In this document: positions 1 to 5,336 of the stretch, piece by piece | Layout: each line of letters opens with the position of its first letter | How positions within the stretch are numbered: position 1 is the first letter of the stretch | From: JBBIRT01 sp037441725 | GTDB taxonomy: Bacteria > Desulfobacterota > BSN033 > UBA1163 | Direction of reading: 5' to 3' | Length of the DNA stretch: 6,012 nucleotides | Assembly (NCBI GenBank): GCA_037441725.1 | Contig: JBBIRT010000174.1 | Location: 1-6,012, forward strand | Program-made: the position numbers and the translations under genes | The notes under the pieces: generated by a model | The model's database searches: none | Told to the model about the DNA's origin: nothing | The model's input: only the letters and a program-made list of their open reading frames with translations

Positions 1-782
1 ATGGCCTTGCCAGGCCCAAGGACCTCCTCCAGCATCCCATGTACCTTCCCCTTTAAATCCTCCTCAACACTCCGTTGATATTCCAATTGGGAGGTAGTTA
101 ATTGGGCGATTGAATTCCGGTCACTCCTCTTCGACAAGATCCGTCCTGAGGTATCCACCACCGTGATGTTTTCAGGCTCCAATCCCTCCACCGCACTGGC
201 CACCAAATGGACAATCCCCTCTACTTGAGAGGAGTTCAAGGCCATTCCAGATCGGGTTTTAATAAAGACCGAGGCCGTGGGTTTCTTCTGTTCTTCAACA
301 AAAATGGATTCCTTAGGGGTAACAATATGGACTCGGGCCTGTTCGATCTCTCTGATCTGTTTAATGGTCCTGCTCAGTTCCCCTTGGAGTGCCCTCTGAT
401 AATTCAACTTTTGAACGAAATCGGTGGTCCCTAAATTGGTACGGTCAAAGACCTCAAAACCAATCCCTCCTCCCTTTGGCAATCCTTCAGCCGCTAAGGA
501 TAGGCGAGTATCATATACCTGATCCTTTGCCACTAAGAGGGCGGTCCCATTTTGAGTAAGGCGAAAGGGAATCTTCTTTTCCTTAAGTTTATTGATGATC
601 TCTCCGGCATCCTCAGGGGAGAGATTGGTGAAAAGCACATGATAATCTGGTTGACTGTTCCAATAGATTAGAGACCCAAACCCAATGAACGCAATTAGGA
701 AGACCAAAAGGATCGTAATATTCCGACCCTTTAAGAGGGAATTCAAAAGATGGGTGAATTGTTCTTGAATTTTCTCAGCCAT
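1..782 (-). CDS. fliF: Flagellar MS-ring protein FliF, N-terminal 260 residues (3' end beyond window)
   Basis: FliF forms the MS ring in the inner membrane, on which the rod, the C ring and the export apparatus are built. Reading 782 down to 1 gives an uninterrupted frame of 260 codons plus 2 bases, about half the usual 520-560 residues; the rest lies left of the window. It starts at ATG 782 (MAEKIQEQF). A single hydrophobic membrane segment lies at about residues 22-41 (ITILLVFLIAFIGFGSLIYW). The YscJ/FliF ring-building region follows: YHVLFTNLSPEDAGEI (about 48-62), the conserved LPKGGGIGFEVFD (101-113) and QARVHIVTPKESIF (148-161). A second ring-building domain with VEGLEPENITVVDTSGRIL (198-216) comes next. 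The second membrane segment and the C-terminal FliG-binding tail are not in view. The gene begins 21 bases after the fliE stop. Its ribosome site is weak (AGAGAGAAA just before ATG), which suggests coupling to fliE translation. Confidence 0.96.
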   Translation of the reverse strand, partial: MAEKIQEQFTHLLNSLLKGRNITILLVFLIAFIGFGSLIYWNSQPDYHVLFTNLSPEDAGEIINKLKEKKIPFRLTQNGTALLVAKDQVYDTRLSLAAEGLPKGGGIGFEVFDRTNLGTTDFVQKLNYQRALQGELSRTIKQIREIEQARVHIVTPKESIFVEEQKKPTASVFIKTRSGMALNSSQVEGIVHLVASAVEGLEPENITVVDTSGRILSKRSDRNSIAQLTTSQLEYQRSVEEDLKGKVHGMLEEVLGPGKA

Positions 783-803
783 TTTCTCTCTATGGATCAG
801 GGA

Positions 804-1100
804 TTAAAATTGCATTCTCATGATCTCTTCATAAGCGGAAAGGATCTTGTTTCGAATCTGAATCATCAGTCTCAGGGAGATATTGGCCTGCTCAAGAGCG
901 ATCATCGCCTGATGGATATCCTTTTCCCCTCAGACCATCTCTTGGGTCACCTGATCCGCCTGCTTGAGTTGTTGATTTAGGTGATCGATCGATTGATTTA
1001 AAACCTTTTTAAAATCTGAAATAGGGTCATGGGAAATGGACTGAGGATTTCTCCTCCCAATTGGAGAAGATAAAACACCTTTCATCTCATCTAAACTCAT
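804..1100 (-). CDS. fliE: Rod/MS-ring adaptor FliE, interrupted by an in-frame UGA at codon 57
   Basis: FliE links the MS ring to the proximal rod and is an early export substrate. ATG 1100 (MSLDEMKGVL) is preferred because GGGAGAG lies about 6 bases upstream; a GTG at 1142 in the same frame would add 14 residues from the purine-rich leader and looks spurious. The frame gives 56 residues (DFKKVLNQSIDHLNQQLKQAD), then UGA at 932-930. It continues in the same frame with GEKDIHQAMIALEQANISL and the FliE C-terminal signature RNKILSAYEEIMRMQF, ending at TAA 806-804. The total is 98 codons, normal for the family (about 100-110). Both halves are conserved and collinear, so no base is inserted or lost; only one codon is abnormal. 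It may be a nonsense allele, a sequencing error or a recoded UGA. FliE is normally essential for flagella, and flgC and fliF beside it look intact. Identity is certain; functional status is open. Confidence 0.9.
893..911 (-). other. Small hairpin downstream of the fliE UGA, weak bacterial SECIS candidate
   Basis: On the fliE mRNA, GGCGA and UCGCU pair around a UGA triloop. The stem can extend to CAG/CUUG if one or two U residues bulge on the 3' side. Twenty-five bases separate the in-frame UGA from the apical loop, and the loop has G as its second base. Bacterial SECIS elements are known to need an apical loop roughly 16-37 bases after UGA with a G among its first two bases, so the placement fits. 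A 4-5 bp core stem is common by chance, an alternative hairpin (GCU-CUUG-AGC) competes, and the position is not known to me as a Cys/Sec site in FliE. This is a pointer only. Confidence 0.18.
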
Positions 1101-1141
1101 TGCTTCTCTCCCTATTTCGTTCGAGCCTCCTCCCTCCCCCA

Positions 1142-1166
1142 CCTCTCTGAGAGGAAGGTAACCTTC
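1142..1166. repeat. Two back-to-back short inverted repeats between flgC and fliE
   Basis: Two hairpin-forming dyads adjoin in the 83-base flgC-fliE gap: CCTCT-CTG-AGAGG (1142-1154) and GAAGG-TAA-CCTTC (1154-1166). They share one base. Each has a perfect 5-bp stem and a 3-base loop on either strand. There is no following T run, so a factor-independent terminator is unlikely. They could affect mRNA stability or processing, or modulate fliE expression within the operon. Function is inferred only. Confidence 0.45.
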
Positions 1167-1183
1167 TGTCTGAAAGAACCTGG

Positions 1184-1690
1184 TTATCGTCCAATCTCCA
1201 ATGCCTTTAAAGCCATGCTTTTGGCTGCATTAAAGGCAGTGACATTGGCCTCATAGCTTCGTACGGCTCCCATGAGGTCAACCATCTCTTCAATCGGGTT
1301 GATATTAGGAAACAGGACATAGCCATATTCATCAGCATCGGGATGAGTTGGGTCATAATTCATCCTTGGTTCATTCCAGTCCTCGATGATCTCAGCCCTC
1401 ACTCCTCCCTCCTCCCTATCTGCCTTTCTTGGAGGGATCTCTCCGATAGAAAAATGATCGGGATGGGTTCTTTTGAGAGCAGGAGAGCCTCCCATCTGAA
1501 AGGAAAGAATCTCCTTGAAATCAGGAGGGGAGGGGATGGTTGAAAAAACAGTCCTCCTTCGACGATAAGGCCCTCCATCCTCCGTCCTTGTCGTATGGAC
1601 ATTCGCTAAATTCATGGAGATCGATTGGATCATCGTCCTCTGGGCATTGAGTCCACTCGCACTAATGCCCATTGCCTTAAATAGTTCCAT
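1184..1690 (-). CDS. flgC: Flagellar proximal rod protein FlgC
   Basis: FlgC is one of the proximal rod subunits of the flagellar axle, exported without a cleaved signal by the flagellar type III apparatus. The 168-residue product starts MELFKAMGISASGLNAQRTM. It carries the rod/hook N-terminal signature (ISMNLANVHTTRTEDGGPYRRR, about residues 24-45), in which the usual T-x-x-G-G-PYRR pattern of FlgC is clear. The C-terminal coiled-coil region of FlgC-type proteins is also present (NPIEEMVDLMGAVRSYEANV, about 131-150, then NAAKSMALKALEIGR). It is somewhat longer than the common 135-150 residues; the extra length is in the middle (about 80-105, charged, with EIPPRKADREEGG). The start at ATG 1690 is 5 bases after the flgB stop, and the GGAGGGAGG ribosome site lies inside the last flgB codons, so the two genes are probably translationally coupled. 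Confidence 0.96.
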   Translation of the reverse strand: MELFKAMGISASGLNAQRTMIQSISMNLANVHTTRTEDGGPYRRRRTVFSTIPSPPDFKEILSFQMGGSPALKRTHPDHFSIGEIPPRKADREEGGVRAEIIEDWNEPRMNYDPTHPDADEYGYVLFPNINPIEEMVDLMGAVRSYEANVTAFNAAKSMALKALEIGR

Positions 1691-1695
1691 AAGAC

Positions 1696-2088
1696 CTATT
1701 TCCCTCCCTCCATAATCGTGACCTTTAAGGCCTCCAATTTCTTCATTAAGGCTTGCACCCCAGCTTGAAACATCAGATGATTTTGTGCCAATTTGGCCAT
1801 CTCCTGATCGATGTTGACCTCCCCATGAAAGTTTTCTGTCAACACCTCTTTTTCAATAGGGTCAGAGAGATGATGGGGATCGGTTTTGATGAGTTGAATA
1901 GTTTGTCCCCGATCGATTGATCTCCTCAAGATCTCTTGAAAAGGGATATCCATAGAGGGATAGTTAGTTGTCTCTGCATTAGCGATATTGTTTGAAATCG
2001 CTTTATGTCTTAAGGTTGAAAGATCTAAGGACCTTTCTAAGAAGTGGACCGTTCGATCAAATAATTGTTGTGAAAAAGAAAATTTCAT
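1696..2088 (-). CDS. flgB: Flagellar proximal rod protein FlgB
   Basis: FlgB is the proximal rod subunit that contacts FliE. From ATG 2088 it is 130 residues (MKFSFSQQLFDRTVHFLERS), matching the usual family length of about 130-140. The rod signature LRHKAISNNIANAETTNYPSMDIPF follows at about residues 26-50, and a C-terminal helix with MAKLAQNHLMFQAGVQALMKKLEALKV ends the protein. The frame stays open to another ATG at 2136, which would add MVGFIKIGIIIALNFF. I reject that longer start. A hydrophobic leader is foreign to FlgB, it has no ribosome site, and its codons overlap a near-perfect -24/-12 promoter. The chosen ATG also lacks a Shine-Dalgarno sequence and is preceded by seven T residues, which fits a nearly leaderless transcript. 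First gene of the flgB-flgC-fliE-fliF operon. Confidence 0.93.
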   Translation of the reverse strand: MKFSFSQQLFDRTVHFLERSLDLSTLRHKAISNNIANAETTNYPSMDIPFQEILRRSIDRGQTIQLIKTDPHHLSDPIEKEVLTENFHGEVNIDQEMAKLAQNHLMFQAGVQALMKKLEALKVTIMEGGK

Positions 2089-2100
2089 AAAAAAATTAAG

Positions 2101-2116
2101 AGCAATAATTATGCCA
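2101..2116 (-). promoter_or_regulatory. Sigma-54 (-24/-12) promoter of the flgB operon
   Basis: On the minus strand, TGGCAT (2116-2111), five bases, then TTGCT (2105-2101) matches the sigma-54 consensus TGGCAC-N5-TTGC[A/T] at all but one position. The GG and GC pairs are exactly 10 bases apart. With C at 2102 taken as -12, transcription should start near 2090, about 2 bases before the flgB ATG at 2088. The element lies in the 57-base gap between a sigma-54 activator gene and flgB. Upstream activator sites would then fall inside the 3' end of that activator gene. Rod operons are sigma-54-dependent in several polar flagellates, so the context agrees. Confidence 0.82.
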
Positions 2117-2145
2117 ATTTTGATGAAACCAACCATCTCATGAGA

Positions 2146-3507
2146 TTATGGACTCTCCCAGGATGGAAGGTTCTGTTTATATTCATGAAGTTTATTCCTC
2201 AAGGTTCGGATACTGATGCCTAAGGCCTTGGCTGCATATGTTCGATTTCCATTGGTCTTTTCCAAGGCCTTAAAAATTAATCTCCTCTCCATCTCCCTAA
2301 GAGAGAGACAAGAAATCTCGTCCCCTTTCAGTTCATCCCTTGCCTTCAATTTCTCGGGGCAAAGGTCATCTAAATCTACTGTCTCCTTAGAAGCAATTAA
2401 GACCGTACGTTCGAGCAGGTTCTTTAACTCTCTGACATTTCCTCGCCAAGGTTGTCTTTTTAACCAATTTAAGGCATCTTCCGTAAGGGATAGGACAGTC
2501 TTCTGATAATGGGAAGAGTATCTTTCTAAGAACCATTTGGCCAGCAACTCAATATCTTCCACCCTTTCCCGTAAGGGTGGAAGTTTAATGGTGATCACAT
2601 TGAGTCGATAGTATAAATCCTCTCTAAACTCTCCCTTTTCAATGCAGGCCTCAATATTCCGATTGGTGGTGGCTATGATTCGGACATCGATTGGAATGGG
2701 ATCTCTCCCCCCAATTCGATCGACTTCATTTTCCTGTAAAACTCTGAGGATCTTTGCCTGAAGAAAAGGGCTCATCTCACTGACTTCGTCGAGGAGAAGG
2801 GATCCTTTCTGAGCCATTTCAAATTTTCCAATCTTTCGATTTAAAGCCCCTGTGAAGGCTCCTTTTTCATAACCGAATAATTCACTCTCGAAAAGGGTCT
2901 CAGGTAGTGAAGCGCAGTTGATGGCAACAAAGGGGCCATTTTTTCGAGGACTCAGATCATGAATAAATCTTGCAAAAAGCTCTTTCCCTGTCCCGCTTTC
3001 CCCTTGGATCAATACAGGGACTTTGCTTTGGGCAATCCGTTCACATAAATGGATGGCCTCCTTCATCCTGTCATTACAGGTAAGGATGGGGATGGAGGGA
3101 TCGGAAAGATTCTCTCCAAAATGAATCTTTTGTTGCGAGAGACCAGGTTTTAAAATCATCCTGATCCTTTCTTGCAAGACCTCTAATGAAATTGGTTTGG
3201 AGAGATAATCCACCGCACCTCCTTTTATTGCCTCCACTGCGTCCTGAATTGACCCATAACCGGTCATGATCACCGGGGTGTGGAAATACCTTAATTTAAT
3301 TTGCCTTAGGAGATCCAATCCATTTCCATCGGGCAATTCTCTGCTTAGAAGGACCAAATCAAAGGATTTCCTTTCGAGGAGTTGCAAGGCCTTCTCCTCA
3401 TTTTCAACAAGGTAGATTAAAAACCCATTTCTCGAGAGATCCTCAAAAAGGATTTTAGTCATCTCCTTTTCATCATCCACAATGAGTATCAATCTATTCC
3501 CGTTCAA
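2146..3507 (-). CDS. NtrC-family sigma-54 activator with Ser in place of the phospho-acceptor Asp
   Basis: A 453-residue enhancer-binding protein of the FlrC/FlgR/NtrC class, probably activating flagellar sigma-54 promoters. Receiver domain about residues 5-118: acidic pocket D11-D12, T82 (in VIMTGYG) and K104 are kept. The segment FDLVLLSRELPDGNG has Ser55 where family members have the phosphorylated Asp, so classical phosphorylation should not occur. The AAA+ domain spans about 140-375: Walker A GESGTGKE (169-176), the sigma-54-contacting loop GAFTGA (216-221) intact, Walker B LLLDEV (237-242), arginine fingers in REDLYYR (295-301) and GNVREL (356-361). The C-terminal Fis-type helix-turn-helix is at about 402-443 (MERRLIFKALEKTNGNRTYA, then LGISIRTLRNKL). 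It starts at TTG 3507 with GGAGG 9 bases upstream; no ATG fits. Its own -24/-12 promoter lies upstream and the flgB operon lies downstream. I do not assign a symbol because FlrC, FlgR and FleR cannot be separated here. Confidence 0.92.
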   Translation of the reverse strand: MNGNRLILIVDDEKEMTKILFEDLSRNGFLIYLVENEEKALQLLERKSFDLVLLSRELPDGNGLDLLRQIKLRYFHTPVIMTGYGSIQDAVEAIKGGAVDYLSKPISLEVLQERIRMILKPGLSQQKIHFGENLSDPSIPILTCNDRMKEAIHLCERIAQSKVPVLIQGESGTGKELFARFIHDLSPRKNGPFVAINCASLPETLFESELFGYEKGAFTGALNRKIGKFEMAQKGSLLLDEVSEMSPFLQAKILRVLQENEVDRIGGRDPIPIDVRIIATTNRNIEACIEKGEFREDLYYRLNVITIKLPPLRERVEDIELLAKWFLERYSSHYQKTVLSLTEDALNWLKRQPWRGNVRELKNLLERTVLIASKETVDLDDLCPEKLKARDELKGDEISCLSLREMERRLIFKALEKTNGNRTYAAKALGISIRTLRNKLHEYKQNLPSWESP

Positions 3508-3527
3508 ACAATATATCCTCCTTTTAA
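3508..3527 (-). promoter_or_regulatory. Ribosome binding site deciding the TTG start of the Ser55 regulator
   Basis: AAAAGGAGG lies upstream on the minus strand, with GGAGG ending 9 bases before TTG 3507. The receiver domain begins almost at once (LILIVDDE from residue 6). The in-frame codon just before the TTG is TGT, and no ATG or GTG fits near the site. The TTG start is therefore well supported. A TTG start normally lowers initiation and may keep regulator levels down. Confidence 0.75.
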
Positions 3528-3557
3528 AAAGAGAATGACCCCCTCCCGAAGTGACGC

Positions 3558-3582
3558 AATGATTGAACGATTAAAAATCATT
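3558..3582. repeat. 7-bp inverted repeat in the leader of the Ser55 regulator mRNA
   Basis: AATGATT (3558-3564) and AATCATT (3576-3582) are perfect inverted arms separated by 11 bases. They lie in the predicted 127-base leader of the regulator transcript, about 50 bases before the TTG start. The arms are AT-rich, so a weak RNA hairpin or a protein-binding dyad are both possible. The spacing (7-11-7) equals that of the other dyad in this leader at 3620-3644. Confidence 0.4.
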
Positions 3583-3619
3583 AAGAATCTGGTCTCAGGT
3601 GATCAAATCGTCATTTTAA

Positions 3620-3644
3620 CTTAAGAGAATTTTTTTATCTTAAG
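3620..3644. repeat. 7-bp inverted repeat spanning the predicted sigma-54 transcription start
   Basis: CTTAAGA (3620-3626) and TCTTAAG (3638-3644) are perfect arms with an 11-base AT-rich spacer. The right arm abuts the -12 element (TTGCT, 3649-3645), and the predicted start at about 3634 falls between the arms. A dyad here could bind a repressor or help the promoter melt. It could also be chance, because CTTAAG is itself a palindrome. Confidence 0.45.
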
Positions 3645-3660
3645 AGCAAATCCTATGCCA
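3645..3660 (-). promoter_or_regulatory. Sigma-54 (-24/-12) promoter of the Ser55 regulator gene
   Basis: TGGCAT (3660-3655), five bases, then TTGCT (3649-3645) on the minus strand matches TGGCAC-N5-TTGC[A/T] with one mismatch and exact GG/GC spacing. The predicted start is near 3634, giving a leader of about 127 bases before TTG 3507. The ten bases TTGCTCTTAA at and after -12 are the same as in the flgB promoter. So an activator gene is itself sigma-54-dependent, as in two-tier flagellar cascades. Confidence 0.85.
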
Positions 3661-3686
3661 CATAGACCAAAATAATAATTTAATAA

Positions 3687-3755
3687 TGACAAATAGTTAG
3701 GAAAGATTAGGTTTAAGAAATGTCAAAAATAGATAGCTGTGTCATCATTTTGACA
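3687..3755. promoter_or_regulatory. Cluster of TGTCA/TGACA sites, candidate upstream activator sequence
   Basis: Four TGTCA or TGACA pentamers occur in 69 bases: 3687-3691, 3721-3725, 3740-3744 and 3751-3755. The last two form a perfect dyad TGTCA-N6-TGACA, centred about 114 bases upstream of the predicted sigma-54 start near 3634. That is a typical distance for enhancer-binding protein sites. A dyad with the same GTCA-N6-TGAC core lies in the promoter of the Asp54 regulator (5241-5254). Binding by either regulator is inferred. Confidence 0.5.
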
Positions 3756-3802
3756 AGCCTTAAACGATGATCACATGAAGGGATCGGAATGAGAAAAAGG
3801 GG

Positions 3803-5188
3803 TTATGGGGTGGACCGTCTCAGATTTTGTCTTTTCATCTTCTCAATCAATGTTGTTCGATTCATCTGTAACAGTTGGGCAGCCTTATTCTTTACCCAGC
3901 CGGTCTTGTTAAGGGCTTGAAGAATCAACCTCCTCTCAAATTCATTCACAGCTGTGTCCAGAGAGATCCCCATCTCAGGAATTTCAAATTCAAGAGGAGA
4001 ATCAACTTCAGGAGGGAGTTGAAATTTCTCTGGCAAATCAGTGAAGGATAAAGTCTCATTATTTGACAGGATCACCATCCGTTCGATAGTATTTTCGAGT
4101 TCTCTGACGTTACCTGGCCAATGATATTCAAACAACCTTTGCATAGCCTCAGGAGTAATCCCAGTAACCTTCTTTTTCTTGCTGCGGCTGAATTGGTTAA
4201 TAAAATGGTGAACTAAAAGAGGGATATCCGATTTTCTCTCCCTTAAGGGTGGAATTTTGATCGGAATCACATTCAATCGGTAGTAGAGATCTTCCCTAAA
4301 TTTCTCATCTTTTACTGCCTTTTTTAAATCCTGATGAGTGGCTGCAATTACCCGAATGTCCGTCTTGATGGTTTTAACCCCTCCGATTCTCTCAAACTGC
4401 CTCTCCTGAAGAACCCTTAACAACTTACTCTGTAAATTCGGATTCATATCTCCGACTTCGTCAAGGAAGAGTGTTCCCCGATTGGCCAATTCAAAGCGTC
4501 CGATTCGGGTTCGGATCGCATTGGTAAAGGCTCCCTTTTCATGACCAAATAGTTCACTCTCTAAGAGTTCTCCTGGAATGGCTGCACAATTGACAGGAAC
4601 AAACGGCCCCTCCCTCCTGGAGCTATTATAGTGAATCGCCTTAGCAATCAATTCTTTGCCTGTCCCGCTCTCCCCAAGGATGAGGATCGTACTGTCCGTA
4701 TCGGCCACCTTCTCAATCGTCTCAAAAACCTTTTGTATCTCTTCACTGTCACCAATGATGTTTTCAAATTTATATTTTTTCTTCAACTGGCTTTTGAGGT
4801 TCAAATTTTCCCTCTTGAGGTCACGATGCTCCAGGGCCCTTTCAATCGAAATGAATATCTCATCCAGTTTGACCGGTTTGGTCAAGTAGTCGAAGGCCCC
4901 CAATTTGATGGCCTCCACTGCATTTTTAATCGTCCCGTATCCTGTAAGAATGATGCAGATGGATTCAGGAGAGTTTTCCTTCAAATATTTTAATATCTCC
5001 ATCCCATCGACATCTGCCATCTTTAAGTCCGTGATCACCAGATCATACTGCTTCTTCTCTATCTTAGAGATCCCAGCGATTCCCTCGGATGCTGTATCCA
5101 CCTCCCAACCTTTTTCCATTAAAAATTCAGAAAGATTCATAAGGATATCCGGAGAGTCATCGATGAGAAGGATACTCTCATTTCTCAT
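3803..5188 (-). CDS. NtrC-family sigma-54 response regulator with intact phospho-acceptor
   Basis: A 461-residue enhancer-binding response regulator that should be phosphorylated by a partner histidine kinase not seen here. Receiver domain about residues 4-120: acidic pair D10-D11, phospho-acceptor D54 (DLVITDLKMADVDG), T82 in LTGYG and K104 all present. A charged linker follows (about 118-142, HRDLKRENLNLKSQLKKKYK). The AAA+ domain spans about 145-375: Walker A GESGTGKE (172-179), loop GAFTNA (219-224) with Asn replacing the second Gly of GAFTGA while the sigma-54-contacting Phe and Thr are kept. Walker B is LFLDEV (240-245), arginine fingers lie in REDLYYR (298-304), and GNVREL is at 359-364. 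The Fis-type helix-turn-helix is at about 415-455 (FERRLILQALNKTGWVKNKA, then LLQMNRTTLIEKM). ATG 5188 has AGGGGG about 8 bases upstream. It has its own sigma-70-type promoter. Its site next to a flagellar operon suggests a master or upper-tier flagellar regulator, but a general NtrC-like role is not excluded. Confidence 0.93.
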   Translation of the reverse strand: MRNESILLIDDSPDILMNLSEFLMEKGWEVDTASEGIAGISKIEKKQYDLVITDLKMADVDGMEILKYLKENSPESICIILTGYGTIKNAVEAIKLGAFDYLTKPVKLDEIFISIERALEHRDLKRENLNLKSQLKKKYKFENIIGDSEEIQKVFETIEKVADTDSTILILGESGTGKELIAKAIHYNSSRREGPFVPVNCAAIPGELLESELFGHEKGAFTNAIRTRIGRFELANRGTLFLDEVGDMNPNLQSKLLRVLQERQFERIGGVKTIKTDIRVIAATHQDLKKAVKDEKFREDLYYRLNVIPIKIPPLRERKSDIPLLVHHFINQFSRSKKKKVTGITPEAMQRLFEYHWPGNVRELENTIERMVILSNNETLSFTDLPEKFQLPPEVDSPLEFEIPEMGISLDTAVNEFERRLILQALNKTGWVKNKAAQLLQMNRTTLIEKMKRQNLRRSTP

Positions 5189-5216
5189 GTTAGTTTCCCC
5201 CTGAAATTTTTATGCA

Positions 5217-5245
5217 ATCCTAATATAAACAAGAAAAAATGTCAA
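5217..5245 (-). promoter_or_regulatory. Sigma-70-type promoter of the Asp54 regulator gene
   Basis: On the minus strand, a perfect -35 box TTGACA (5245-5240), a 17-base spacer and -10 TAGGAT (5222-5217, four of six consensus bases) lie upstream of ATG 5188. The predicted start is near 5210, leaving a leader of about 22 bases that holds the AGGGGG ribosome site. There is no -24/-12 element in this gap. The -35 box is overlapped by the GTCA-N6-TGAC dyad, so binding there could repress the promoter. Confidence 0.65.
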
Positions 5246-5254
5246 TTATTTGAC
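5241..5254. promoter_or_regulatory. GTCA-N6-TGAC dyad over the -35 box, candidate operator
   Basis: GTCA (5241-5244), six bases and TGAC (5251-5254) form a dyad, also readable as GTCAA-TTAT-TTGAC. It overlaps the -35 hexamer of the Asp54 regulator promoter. Its spacing and half-sites equal those of 3741-3754 upstream of the Ser55 regulator. Autoregulation by the regulator encoded immediately downstream is the simplest inference. Confidence 0.45.
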
Positions 5255-5336
5255 TTTTGAATTTAAAGTGAGGGTTGAAGGGGAGGGTGGATCATTCCTA
5301 AGTAATTCCTGAAAGGTTGGGTTTGAAGATTTTTAA

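Noticed and set aside
207..434. Plus-strand open frame of 75 codons
   Set aside because: Antisense to fliF, whose frame is uninterrupted and recognisable through the whole stretch.
1101..1142. GTG start of fliE at 1142
   Set aside because: It only adds a Gly-rich translation of the purine-rich leader, while ATG 1100 has a proper ribosome site and matches the family N-terminus.
2089..2136. N-terminal extension of flgB to ATG 2136 (MVGFIKIGIIIALNFF), possibly a signal peptide
   Set aside because: FlgB is exported by the flagellar apparatus without a signal peptide, no ribosome site precedes ATG 2136, and the codons overlap a near-perfect -24/-12 promoter.
3740..3755. Transcription terminator after the Asp54 regulator
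   Set aside because: The 5-bp AT-rich stem is weak and no T run follows directly; an activator-binding dyad explains it better.
4631..4993. Plus-strand open frame of 120 codons inside the Asp54 regulator
   Set aside because: It lies fully antisense to a strongly conserved receiver/AAA+ coding region and shows no family resemblance or ribosome site; a shadow frame.
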